From Gaiellales bacterium (lineage in GTDB: Bacteria > Actinomycetota > Thermoleophilia > Gaiellales > JAICJC01): DNA of 64,000 bases. Positions 24,078 through 31,597 of this stretch are shown in pieces. The position numbers were made by a program, and so were the translations under genes. Under the pieces are notes generated by a model. That model saw only the letters and a program-made list of their open reading frames with translations, did no database searches and was not told the origin of the DNA. How positions within the stretch are numbered: position 1 is the first letter of the stretch; every line of letters begins with the position of its first letter. The stretch spans positions 22,101 to 86,100 of the forward strand of contig DASWRM010000033.1 of assembly GCA_036403155.1 (NCBI GenBank). The letters are read 5' to 3'.

Positions 24078-25946
24078 GTGCGGTTTCGTCACAAGCTGTC
24101 GATCGTGCTGGTCGGGCTGGCGCTGGTCCCGCTCGTCGCGGCCGGGCTGATCGTCCAGGCGCTGCTGGCCAACGACGAGGTCCGCTCGGTCGACTCGAAG
24201 CTCTCGGCCGGTGCCGCCGGTGCCGCCGCCGCGTACCGCGCCCAGCTGGCCGTCGCGCAGACGCTGGCGGAGCAGATGGCCGGCCGCCCGGACGTGGCCC
24301 GCGCGTTCGCCACGCGTGACGCATCGAGCGTCGACCTGAAGGCGGCGCCCGAGGGCTACACCGTCGCGCTCGCCGACGACCGCGGCACCTTCGCAGGGTC
24401 GGTGCCGCAGGGAACGGTGTGGAGCACCGCCGCGCACCTGGCGCCGCCGGCGCACGACCGGCGCGTGATCGTCTCGCGGCCGCTCGACACCGGGCTGCTG
24501 CTGCGCGTGCAGGCGCAGAGCCCCGTGGCGGAGGGGGTGGGCCTTGCGCTCGTGGTGGGCGCGCGCACGATCGCGAGCATCGGCGGGCCGGCCGGCGAGG
24601 TGACGGGGCTGCGGCCCGGCCAGGCACACGACGCGAGCATCGGCGGCAGCGACGTTCGCGCGCAGGCGATCGACGTGCAGGGCCCCGGCCGGCGCACCGC
24701 CCAGCTGGTCGCGGACTACCCGAGCGGGCGGATCGCCGACCACATCGACGCGGTGCGCCTGAAGCTGCTGATTCCGCTCGCGGTGCTGGCCGGCATCGTC
24801 GCGGCGCTCGCACTGCTCGCCGCCGACCGGATCTCGCGTGCGCTCGTCGAGCTCTCGCAGCGGGCGCTGGCGCTCGTGCGCAGCGAGGCACCGGTGCCCC
24901 GGCCGGGAGGAGACGAGCTGGAGGAGCTGAACGTCGCGCTCGACACCATGTCGGGTCAGCTCAGCGACCGCATGGAGGAGCTCGAGGGCGAGCGAGCACG
25001 GCTGAAGACGACGCTCGCGCGGTACGGGGAGACGCTCGCGGCGACCCACGACCTCCGCGCGCTGATGGGCGCGGTGCTCGAGACGGCCGTACAGGCGACG
25101 AAGGCGCGCGGCGGGCGGCTGCTGCTCTACGACGTCGACCGCGGCGAGGCGACGGAGCAGGTGCGGCTGGGCACGGCGCGCGGCTCGAGGGCCGACCTGC
25201 CCATGGTCGTGCCTGCCGGACGTGGGCTGGAGGGCGAAGCGCTGGTCGCCCAGCAGCCGCGGTGGGCAGCCGCGCCACGCCCGCTCGTCGCCGTGCCGAT
25301 CCTCCGCGAACAGAACCTGCTCGGCGTGGTGACGGTGGTCGACCCGATCGACGGCAGCTTCGGGCCGGATGACGTCGAGACGCTCGCCGGCCTGGCGGTT
25401 CAGGCAGGCGTCGCCATCGAGAACGCGCGGCTGCATCGCGCGGTGGAGCAGCAGGCGGTCACCGACGAGCTCACGGGCCTCGCCAACCGCCGCCAGTTCT
25501 ACGACGTGCTCGGCCGCGAGTTCGAGCGGGCGCACCGGTTCGGGACGCCGCTCTCGCTCGTCCTGCTCGACATCGACGACTTCAAGCGCATCAACGACAC
25601 GCACCCCATGAAGCACCTTGCGGGCGATGCCGTGCTCGGGGCGGTGGCCGCCGCGATCGCGGTGCACACCCGCGACATCGACCTGGCCGCACGCTACGGC
25701 GGCGAGGAGTTCGCCGTGCTGCTGCCCCAGACCGATCGAGAGGGCGCCGTGAATCTCGCCGAGCGGCTGCGCATCGCCATCGCGGCCCAGGTGGTGAGCT
25801 TCGGCGAGGGCGACGGGATCTCGGTGACCGCGAGCTTCGGCGTCGCGTCCGGCCCTCACGACGATCAGACGCAGCTCGACCTGATCGCCGCGGCGGACAA
25901 CGCCCTGTACGCGAGCAAGCGGGCCGGGAAGAACCGGGTAAGCTGA
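24078..25946 (+). CDS. Membrane diguanylate cyclase (extracellular sensor-HAMP-like-GAF-GGDEF)
   Basis: The protein is 622 residues from GTG 24078. The order is: TM1 (~6-28), an extracytoplasmic sensor (~30-222), TM2 (~225-245), a HAMP-like coiled region, GAF (~325-455), then GGDEF. The active site is GGEEF (about residue 541) with the product-inhibition RxxD site (RDID) five residues ahead, so it should make c-di-GMP and be feedback-controlled. The substrate helix reads NDTHPMKHLAGD, two residues longer than the usual NDTYGHLAGD. The window also has a PilZ receptor and a GGDEF-EAL protein. Confidence 0.9.
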   Translation: MRFRHKLSIVLVGLALVPLVAAGLIVQALLANDEVRSVDSKLSAGAAGAAAAYRAQLAVAQTLAEQMAGRPDVARAFATRDASSVDLKAAPEGYTVALADDRGTFAGSVPQGTVWSTAAHLAPPAHDRRVIVSRPLDTGLLLRVQAQSPVAEGVGLALVVGARTIASIGGPAGEVTGLRPGQAHDASIGGSDVRAQAIDVQGPGRRTAQLVADYPSGRIADHIDAVRLKLLIPLAVLAGIVAALALLAADRISRALVELSQRALALVRSEAPVPRPGGDELEELNVALDTMSGQLSDRMEELEGERARLKTTLARYGETLAATHDLRALMGAVLETAVQATKARGGRLLLYDVDRGEATEQVRLGTARGSRADLPMVVPAGRGLEGEALVAQQPRWAAAPRPLVAVPILREQNLLGVVTVVDPIDGSFGPDDVETLAGLAVQAGVAIENARLHRAVEQQAVTDELTGLANRRQFYDVLGREFERAHRFGTPLSLVLLDIDDFKRINDTHPMKHLAGDAVLGAVAAAIAVHTRDIDLAARYGGEEFAVLLPQTDREGAVNLAERLRIAIAAQVVSFGEGDGISVTASFGVASGPHDDQTQLDLIAAADNALYASKRAGKNRVS

Positions 25947-25961
25947 CGCGCCGCCGCAGGT

Positions 25962-25977
25962 TCTCGTGTTTACGAGA
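25962..25977. terminator. Short hairpin after diguanylate cyclase gene
   Basis: TCTCGT-GTTT-ACGAGA, a perfect 6-bp stem, 16 bp after the stop. It is weak by itself and could also belong to the promoter region of the next small gene. Confidence 0.3.
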
Positions 25978-26048
25978 GGATTACATTCGGTTGGTAGAGT
26001 CTCGGGCGCACCTCGGTGCTCAGGATTCCCATTCGACGGAGGGTGTGC

Positions 26049-26357
26049 ATGTCCGGTAGCGGTTCGCTGTTTTCCTCGGTGATCGAGGATCACCTCGCGC
26101 TCAAGCGCCGAAACGGCCATCTCGACGAGGCCATGCCGATCGACGAGTTCGTCGTCGACGACCCGTTCCAGAACCACCCGCTGTTCAAGTCCGAGGACGA
26201 GGCGCGGCGGGAGGAGGAGGAGACGGGCGAGCATCCTGCCGTGGCCCTCGAGATCCCGGCCGATACCCTCACCCTGCCGGTTGCCGCCGCCGTTGACGAG
26301 GCGGAGCCGCTCGGGTGGATGGAGACGACCACCGATCAGGACTTTCGCTGGGAATAG
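26049..26357 (+). CDS. Hypothetical acidic protein, 102 residues
   Basis: Starts at ATG 26049 with a strong GGAGGG ribosome site 6 bp upstream. The sequence is acidic and low in hydrophobic runs: an amphipathic start SSVIEDHLALKRRNGHLDEAMPIDEFVVDDPFQNHPLFK (in parts), then an E-rich stretch (EARREEEETGE) and a mostly disordered tail. No family is recognised. It has its own upstream region, so it is probably expressed alone. Confidence 0.65.
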   Translation: MSGSGSLFSSVIEDHLALKRRNGHLDEAMPIDEFVVDDPFQNHPLFKSEDEARREEEETGEHPAVALEIPADTLTLPVAAAVDEAEPLGWMETTTDQDFRWE

Positions 26358-26406
26358 CGCGGTCGTGCGCGAACCGGCCCGCCCTGGAGGCTGACCCGGC
26401 CGCCCG

Positions 26407-27321
26407 TCAACCCGCCGGCTGTGAAGCCGGCCCCCGCACCACCAGCTCGAACACATCCGGCCTGCTGTAGTGCCCGGCCGGGTCGAACCGCTGCCGGTCG
26501 GCCGCCAGGCGGTCGGGGTCGAGCGTCGCGTAGACGATGCCCGGCTCGTCGTACAGCGGTCCGGCCAGGTACGTCCCGTCCGGTGCGAGGATGGCCGCGC
26601 CTCCGCGATCCATCAGATCCGGCCCCTCCGCGATCGGCACCTCGGCGGGATGGCTCGACGCCCGCTGGAACACGCATGAGGTGAGTACGTAGCACCGCGC
26701 CTCGCGCGCGATGTGGCGCATCGAGTCCTGCCACGACTCGCTGTCGTCGGCGGTCGGCGCCAGATACACGTCGAGGCCGGCGAGATAGAGCGCGGCGCGG
26801 GGGAGCGGCATCAGGTTCTCCCAGCAGATCAGGCCGCCGACCCGGCCGAACGGCGCGCTCACCGTCTCCATGCCGCGACCGTCGCCCAGCCCCCACACCA
26901 GCCGCTCGTGGTTGGTCGGCATCAGCTTGCGGTGGTGCAGCGCCAGACGCCCGTCGGGCGCGTGCAGGAGCAGCGAGTTGTAGAGGGAGCCGCCCGCTCG
27001 CTCGTTCACGCCGATGGCGAGCCAGACGCCGTGCTGCTGGGCGATCGCGGCGAGCCGGTCGCACGCGGGCCCCGGCACCTCGACGGACTCCCGGACCAGC
27101 CGCGCGAACGTTGCGCGGGCGGCCTCGTCCGCGCCCGCCGCGAGCCGCTGCACCCACCGGTTGGAGGGATAGCAGGGGATGAACGTCTCCGGGAAGAGCA
27201 CCAGCTGCGCGCCCGCCTGCGCGGCCTCCGCGGTGAGCTCGGCGACCCGGTCGATCGTCGCCTCGCGGTCGAGGATGACCGGCTCGGCCTGGATGCACGC
27301 GACGGTGACGGGCTCGTTCAC
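26407..27321 (-). CDS. Nitrilase (carbon-nitrogen hydrolase)
   Basis: The protein is 304 residues. The Glu-Lys-Cys triad is E45 in LVLFPETFIP, K132 in HHRKLMPTNHERLVWG and C166 in GGLICWENLMPL. The GLICWE(N) form and the HRKLMPTNHER block are those of true nitrilases, aliphatic or aryl, as in plant and Rhodococcus enzymes, rather than amidases. It hydrolyses a nitrile to acid and ammonia in the cytosol. The physiological nitrile is unknown. It lies 10 bp downstream of the MFS-CNMP gene on the same strand and may share its message. Confidence 0.9.
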   Translation of the reverse strand: MNEPVTVACIQAEPVILDREATIDRVAELTAEAAQAGAQLVLFPETFIPCYPSNRWVQRLAAGADEAARATFARLVRESVEVPGPACDRLAAIAQQHGVWLAIGVNERAGGSLYNSLLLHAPDGRLALHHRKLMPTNHERLVWGLGDGRGMETVSAPFGRVGGLICWENLMPLPRAALYLAGLDVYLAPTADDSESWQDSMRHIAREARCYVLTSCVFQRASSHPAEVPIAEGPDLMDRGGAAILAPDGTYLAGPLYDEPGIVYATLDPDRLAADRQRFDPAGHYSRPDVFELVVRGPASQPAG

Positions 27322-27331
27322 GGCTGCCAGC

Positions 27332-28981
27332 CTACAGCGATGCGGGGCCCGCGCGCAGACCGCCGAGCCTGGCCGTGATCACCGCGTCGGCCGCCTCACG
27401 GCTGGGTGCATGGCCGGTGACCGCGGCGATGAACTCGTCGCGGTCGAGCGCGAGCAGCTCGGCATCGGCCGCGGCCCGCACCGTTGCCGTCCGGGGCACG
27501 TCCTGCACGAGCGCGATCTCCCCGAAATACTCCCCCGCCCCCAGCACCGCGATGGGAGTGCCGTCGCGCTCGACGGTCACCTCGCCGCGCTCGACCAGAT
27601 AGAACCTGTCGCCGGAATCGCCCTGCGCGAACACCTCCGCACCCGACGGGACCGCCACCGGCTCGAACAGCGCGCTGATCCGCTCCAGCGTCGGCTCTGC
27701 CAGAGGTGCCAGGAACGGCACGCCTCGCAGCAGGGCGAGCCGCTCGGGAAGCAGCGCGCCCGTGTCCACACGGGAGAGCAGCGGCCACGACAGAACGACG
27801 AGCACCGGCAGCACGGCGCCGGTTGCCACCAGCGCGCCCCTCACGCCCAGGGCGTCGATCAGGAGCGGTGTGACCGCCGCGCCGATCCCGACGCTGATCG
27901 AGAGCACCGCCTCGAGCACCCCGAACACGCGCCCCAGCACCTCGTCCGGAGCGACCCGCTGGAGCAGCGTGAGCGCGGCGACGTCCACCAGGACGTTGCC
28001 CACACCGACAATGAGCAGCATGGCGAAGGCAAACCCGGCGTGCGTGACGGCGGCGATCAGCGCGATCGGCAGCCCCCAGGCGACCAGGCCGGCCGCGAAG
28101 TTGAGCGACAGGCGCCCGCGACCGACGAGCACGGCCGTGACGAGGCTGCCGAGCAGTCCACCGATCCCGACCGCGGCGTTCAGCGTGCCGACGCCCGACT
28201 GGCCCATGTCGAGCAGCCGCAGGGCCATCACCACGATCAGCACGGTGAGCGCTCCGGAGACGAGCGTCTGGGCGCCGTAGAGCGCGATGATGACCCGCAT
28301 CCGCGGGTGCTCGCCGACCGCTCGGAACCCATCCGCGACCTCCGAGAGCATGCTCCCCGCCTCCGCTCCGCGCTCGGGCGCGTCGCCCCGCGGGATGCCG
28401 GCGAGCAGCGCGAACGACCACGCGAACGTGGCCGCGTCGATCGCCATCACGGCGCCCGTTCCGACCCAGACCAGCAGCAGGCCGCCGAGCGCCGGCCCGG
28501 CGAAGGTGCCGACGCTCTCGATGGTGCTCGTGACGACGTTGGCCGCGGTCAGCTCCTCGGGCGTCGTCGTCAGCGACGGCAGCAGCGCCGTCTGTGCCGG
28601 TTGGAATGCGGTCGAAACGACGCCCGTCAGAACCGCCAGCGCATACACGAGCACCGACGCCCCGCCTGTCCAGATCGTCACCGCCGCGCCGGCGATCAGC
28701 GCGCATCGGGCGGCATCGGAGGACATCATCACCACGCGGCGGCGATACCGGTCGGCGAGCACCGACATGAAGGGAGCCGCCACGGCCGCCGCCGTCCACC
28801 GCGCGAGCGCGAGCAGGCCGACGGCCGCCGCTCCGTTCGCCCGGTAGGCGTAGACCGCGAGCGCGATCGAGAACGCCCAATCGCCGACGACCGATCCCGC
28901 GAGGGCCAGCTCCAGCCGGCGCAGTGCACGGTTCGCGAACGCGTCGCGGAATGCGCGGGTGGAGTCGTGGAACCAGGACAC
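27332..28981 (-). CDS. MFS exporter fused to a C-terminal cyclic-nucleotide-binding domain
   Basis: The protein is about 549 residues from GTG 28981. The open frame continues upstream, but that part is antisense to the next small gene. It has some 10-12 membrane helices of the MFS_3/enterobactin-exporter type (LADRYRRRVVMMSSD, FQPAQTALLPSLTTTPEELTAANVV). A CNMP domain follows (~residues 425-530) with an intact phosphate-binding cassette FGEIALVQDVPRTATV. The export activity is therefore likely gated by a cyclic nucleotide on the cytosolic side. This fusion is recurrent in Thermoleophilia-like genomes; the cargo is unknown. Confidence 0.8.
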   Translation of the reverse strand: MSWFHDSTRAFRDAFANRALRRLELALAGSVVGDWAFSIALAVYAYRANGAAAVGLLALARWTAAAVAAPFMSVLADRYRRRVVMMSSDAARCALIAGAAVTIWTGGASVLVYALAVLTGVVSTAFQPAQTALLPSLTTTPEELTAANVVTSTIESVGTFAGPALGGLLLVWVGTGAVMAIDAATFAWSFALLAGIPRGDAPERGAEAGSMLSEVADGFRAVGEHPRMRVIIALYGAQTLVSGALTVLIVVMALRLLDMGQSGVGTLNAAVGIGGLLGSLVTAVLVGRGRLSLNFAAGLVAWGLPIALIAAVTHAGFAFAMLLIVGVGNVLVDVAALTLLQRVAPDEVLGRVFGVLEAVLSISVGIGAAVTPLLIDALGVRGALVATGAVLPVLVVLSWPLLSRVDTGALLPERLALLRGVPFLAPLAEPTLERISALFEPVAVPSGAEVFAQGDSGDRFYLVERGEVTVERDGTPIAVLGAGEYFGEIALVQDVPRTATVRAAADAELLALDRDEFIAAVTGHAPSREAADAVITARLGGLRAGPASL

Positions 28982-29027
28982 GCCGGGAAGAGGATTGCAG
29001 CATCTCTTGCGATTTCCTAGAGGTGTG

Positions 29028-29053
29028 GGAAGATTTCGGTGCCGGTCGCCGTC
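29028..29053 (+). promoter_or_regulatory. ECF-type promoter candidate, copy 1
   Basis: GGAAGATTTC, 12 nt, then CGTCATGTG. GGAA and CGTC are 18 bp apart, close to the GGAAC/CGTC form used by many ECF sigma factors. The same block with identical spacing stands before the second repeat-protein gene (29387-29412). An ECF sigma gene lies 3 kb away. Confidence 0.5.
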
Positions 29054-29093
29054 ATGTGGACAGGTTTTGGAGATCGAACGAGCAGGAGGGATC

Positions 29094-29306
29094 ATGTCCG
29101 AGGAGATTGGCCGCCACCGGAACCACGGCGACGACGAGCACGGCAACGAGCCCGACGTCGAGGCGCACCGCATGCGTCACCGTCACAAGAGGACGGACGA
29201 CGAGCAGACCGACGAGCCCGAGGTCGAGGCGCATCGGCATCGGTTCGCAAACGACGAGGGCGGCGACGACGAGCCCGACGTCGAGGCGCACCGCCACAGG
29301 ATCTGA
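29094..29306 (+). CDS. Small repeat protein A (three PDVEAHR units)
   Basis: The protein is 70 residues from ATG 29094 with a perfect AGGAGGG ribosome site. It consists of three copies of a (D/E)EP(D/E)VEAHRxR unit separated by charged linkers such as HRHKRTDDEQTD; the spacing of copies is 22 then 19 residues. It is very rich in His, Arg, Asp and Glu, has no cysteine and no hydrophobic core, so it is probably disordered or metal- or partner-dependent. It is clearly paralogous to the next gene, with which it shares promoter, leader and repeat. Function unknown; RiPP-like precursor, metal buffer or stress protein are possibilities. Confidence 0.8.
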   Translation: MSEEIGRHRNHGDDEHGNEPDVEAHRMRHRHKRTDDEQTDEPEVEAHRHRFANDEGGDDEPDVEAHRHRI

Positions 29307-29328
29307 GCACAGCGCATTCCTGCCGCCC

Positions 29329-29359
29329 GGGGGCGGGCCGCACAGGCGGCTCCGCCCCC
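29329..29359 (+). terminator. Hairpin between the two repeat-protein genes
   Basis: GGGGGCGG (29329-29336) pairs with CCGCCCCC (29352-29359) around a 15-nt loop, 22 bp after the stop of repeat protein A. No T-run. It isolates the two genes, which agrees with each having its own promoter copy. Confidence 0.5.
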
Positions 29360-29386
29360 GTTGCGGTTAACGGGCGCGCGTGCGAC

Positions 29387-29412
29387 GGAAGATTTCTCCC
29401 CCGTCACCCGTC
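29387..29412 (+). promoter_or_regulatory. ECF-type promoter candidate, copy 2
   Basis: GGAAGATTTC, 12 nt, CGTCATGTG, with the same spacing as the copy at 29028-29053, followed further down by a shared AGATCGA word and AGGAGG ribosome site. The 12-nt spacer differs between the copies, which suggests selection on the two boxes. Confidence 0.5.
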
Positions 29413-29461
29413 ATGTGATCGGATGCTTCAGATCGACCCCCCCGACGAGCAGGAGGAACCA

Positions 29462-29758
29462 ATGTCCGGAGAGCTTGACCGCCACCGCCAGCGCCACAAG
29501 GCCGCGACCGACGAGGCCGGCTCGGACCAGCCCGACGTCGAGGCGCATCGCCACCGCGCGCGCCACAAGTGGGCCGGCGACGAGGGCCAGTCGAGCGAGC
29601 CCGACGTCGAGGCGCACCGCCACCGCAGCCGCCACAAGTGGGCCGGCGACGAGGGCGAGAGCAAGGAGCCGGACGTCGAGGCGCACCGCTTCGTCGCGCG
29701 GCACAAGGCGGCCGGCGAGGATCAGGACACCGGCATGAACCGCATCAGCGCCCTCTAG
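29462..29758 (+). CDS. Small repeat protein B (three PDVEAHR units, 23-residue period)
   Basis: The protein is 98 residues from ATG 29462 with AGGAGGA upstream. After MSGELDRHRQRHKAATDEAG it has three near-identical 23-residue units built as PDVEAHR(H/F)(R/V)xRHK(W/A)AGDEG, then a short tail ending NRISAL. It is paralogous to repeat protein A (shared PDVEAHR core and upstream boxes) but more regular. The regular HRxRHKWAGDEG linkers look like processed or bound modules. No known family assigned. It is followed by a good intrinsic terminator. Confidence 0.8.
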   Translation: MSGELDRHRQRHKAATDEAGSDQPDVEAHRHRARHKWAGDEGQSSEPDVEAHRHRSRHKWAGDEGESKEPDVEAHRFVARHKAAGEDQDTGMNRISAL

Positions 29759-29775
29759 ACGGATCCTGCTCGGAG

Positions 29776-29809
29776 CGGGGCAGCCGCCGCACGGCGGTCG
29801 CCCCGTTTT
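29776..29809. terminator. Intrinsic terminator
   Basis: CGGGGC-A-GCCGCC, loop GCAC, GGCGG-TC-GCCCCG, then TTTT: a long GC stem with a T-run, 17 bp after repeat protein B. It also lies just past the end of the convergent GAF gene and may serve both directions. Confidence 0.75.
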
Positions 29810-29827
29810 CGTGGTCCCGAGCGCCCC

Positions 29828-30526
29828 TCAGCCGCGCCGCCGCCGGCGCGGGCGGAAGGTCTCCGCCTCGCCGCCACCGCCGCCGCCCTCGAGCACGTCC
29901 GCCAGCGACTCGAGCAGCCGCCGCGCCGCTCCGGCGTCGCCGTCCATCGCCTCGAGCCGCTCCGCGATGCGGGCCACCGCCGTCATGGCGGGATCCGCGC
30001 CGTCGAGCACCGAGCGCGCGCGCCGCGTCGCCTGCGTGAGGTCGAGCGCGATCGCCGCCTGGCTGGCGAACAGCCCCAGCAGATCCATCTCGGCCAGCGT
30101 GAAGGCCGCCTGCGCCGGGCGGTCGAGCACCTCGAGCACCCCGAGCGAGCGGTCCTCGTGCAGCAGCGGCACCGCCATGATTCCCTTCGGCACGTATCCG
30201 GTGTCTGCGGCGACGTCCTTTGCGAACCGCGGGTCCTCCCTGACGTCCTCGATCACCAGCGGCTGGCGGGTGACGAGCACCCAGCCCGCGATCCCACTGC
30301 TCGACGGAAACCGCCGGCCGATCAGCGTGTCGGCGCCGGTGCCGGCGACCGCCTCGAACACCAGCTCGTCGGTCCCCTCGTCGTAGAGGAAGATCGACGC
30401 CGCCTTCGCGCCGAAGATGGCGCGCGCCGTCTCGGCGACGGACGTCAGCAGCGCGCGGTGCGCCTCCTCCGCCGGCAGCACTCCCGCCGCCACCGCGGCC
30501 ATCATGGCATCGTCACTCACGGTCAC
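29828..30526 (-). CDS. GAF-domain sensor protein
   Basis: The protein is 232 residues. A GAF domain (~25-165) carries KAASIFLYDEGTDELVFEAVAGTG, GRRFPSSSGIAGWVLVTRQPLVIEDVREDPRF, KGIMAVPLLHEDRSLGVLEVLDR and FASQAAIALDL. The C-terminal helical part ends in Gly-rich and Arg-rich tails (EGGGGGGEAETFRPRRRRRG). No output domain is present, so it should act by protein contact. Its start overlaps the subtilase stop by 14 bp, making it the last gene of the ECF-sigma operon. It may sense a small molecule or redox state for that system. Confidence 0.85.
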   Translation of the reverse strand: MTVSDDAMMAAVAAGVLPAEEAHRALLTSVAETARAIFGAKAASIFLYDEGTDELVFEAVAGTGADTLIGRRFPSSSGIAGWVLVTRQPLVIEDVREDPRFAKDVAADTGYVPKGIMAVPLLHEDRSLGVLEVLDRPAQAAFTLAEMDLLGLFASQAAIALDLTQATRRARSVLDGADPAMTAVARIAERLEAMDGDAGAARRLLESLADVLEGGGGGGEAETFRPRRRRRG

Positions 30527-31349
30527 CCTCCTCCACGTTGGATGCGGTCGCGTGCAGGACGCTCTTCAGCTGAAACGGCGTCAGCTCGGGGTGCTTGCTG
30601 AGGATCAGCGCGCAGATCCCGGTCATGTGCGGTGTCGCGAAGCTGTTGCCGCTGCATCGGAGCGTGGTGCCGCCGACCCAGGGAACGTCCAGGTCGATCC
30701 CCGGCGCAAAGAACTCCACGGGCGGATTCGGGTTGTAGAAGAACGTGAGCGCGCCCGGCTGGTCGTGGCTCCCGACCGAGAGCACCGAGGAGAACCGCCA
30801 GGGGTAGCTCTCGACCGGCATGTTGTGGGCCGAGGCGACGATCATGGTGCCGTTGAAATAGGCGTCGTCGGCCAGCTCGTGCAGGAACTCCGAGAACTGC
30901 CGCTTCGTGGTCGAGAGGCTCATGTTGATCAGGTCGAACTCGTTGTCCACGGCCCATTCCAGGCCGGACATGAGCACCGGGCCGCTGCCGGTGTACCCGG
31001 CGCCGAGCACCCGCACGCTGGCGATCTCGCAGTCGGGGGCGATCGACCGCACGATCCCGGCGCATGCCGTGCCGTGCCCGCACAGGTCACCCTCGGTGTC
31101 CGGCAGCACCTCGTCCTTCTCGGGGTCGCCGATCGTGACCGCCTGCTGCACCGGGCCGACCAGCGGGTGATCCGGCTGGACGCCGCTGTCGACGATCGCG
31201 ACCCGCACGCCCGTGCCCGTGGCGCCGCCCCATGCCCATTCCCGGGTGATCCGCCTCGGCCATGCCGGCTGGCGCAGCGTCGCGGCCTGGTCGCCGGTCA
31301 GGCTCCAGGCGGGCAGTGGGTCGAGGGCATCGTCCTCCGCGTCCGTCAC
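30513..31349 (-). CDS. Subtilisin-like (S8) serine peptidase, cytoplasmic
   Basis: The protein is 278 residues with catalytic D54 (VAIVDSGVQPDHP), H92 (CGHGTACAGIV) and S236 (GNSFATPHMTG); N176 supplies the oxyanion hole. There is no signal peptide and no clear propeptide, so it is likely intracellular and active on release or on a specific partner. It overlaps the small upstream gene by 4 bp (ATGA) and the GAF gene by 14 bp. In an ECF-sigma operon a peptidase may cut the sigma partner protein, or process small peptides such as the nearby repeat proteins; both are inference. Confidence 0.88.
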   Translation of the reverse strand: MTDAEDDALDPLPAWSLTGDQAATLRQPAWPRRITREWAWGGATGTGVRVAIVDSGVQPDHPLVGPVQQAVTIGDPEKDEVLPDTEGDLCGHGTACAGIVRSIAPDCEIASVRVLGAGYTGSGPVLMSGLEWAVDNEFDLINMSLSTTKRQFSEFLHELADDAYFNGTMIVASAHNMPVESYPWRFSSVLSVGSHDQPGALTFFYNPNPPVEFFAPGIDLDVPWVGGTTLRCSGNSFATPHMTGICALILSKHPELTPFQLKSVLHATASNVEEGDRE

Positions 31350-31597
31350 AGCCGGTCGCGGAGGTGCTCGACGAGCGCAGGGCTGGCCTCCACGCCGGCC
31401 CGCTCGAGCGCGCCCTCGAGATCCTGCAGCGCCTGCCCGCGGAAGGTCGCGTCGACCTCCGCGAGCGCCGCGATCTGGTCGATCGCGCGGCGTGTGGCAG
31501 GCAGCCGCGCGGCCGTCTGCACCCAGGCCTCCGGCACCTGCGGCAACGCCCGCAGCAGCTCTCCTATGCGCTCTTCGTCGTACATCTCATCCATCAT
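31346..31597 (-). CDS. Small helical protein in sigma-factor operon
   Basis: The protein is 83 residues, helical, without membrane segments: YDEERIGELLRALPQVPEAWVQ, then two further helices, ending ASPALVEHLRDRL. The gene starts inside the last codons of the sigma factor (11-bp overlap) and ends in ATGA overlap with the peptidase. The position is that of an anti-sigma factor, but no zinc (HxxxCxxC) motif or known fold is seen. It might bind the sigma factor directly or be the peptidase target. Confidence 0.65.
   Translation of the reverse strand: MMDEMYDEERIGELLRALPQVPEAWVQTAARLPATRRAIDQIAALAEVDATFRGQALQDLEGALERAGVEASPALVEHLRDRL

Noticed and set aside
25969..26000. Sigma-70-like promoter (TTTACG/TAGAGT) before the 102-residue protein
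   Set aside because: Spacing of 20 bp between the hexamers is too long to trust.
29462..29758. Possible CRISPR-like or tandem DNA repeat
   Set aside because: The repeated DNA is in frame and encodes the PDVEAHR units; there are no spacers of constant length with unrelated sequence.
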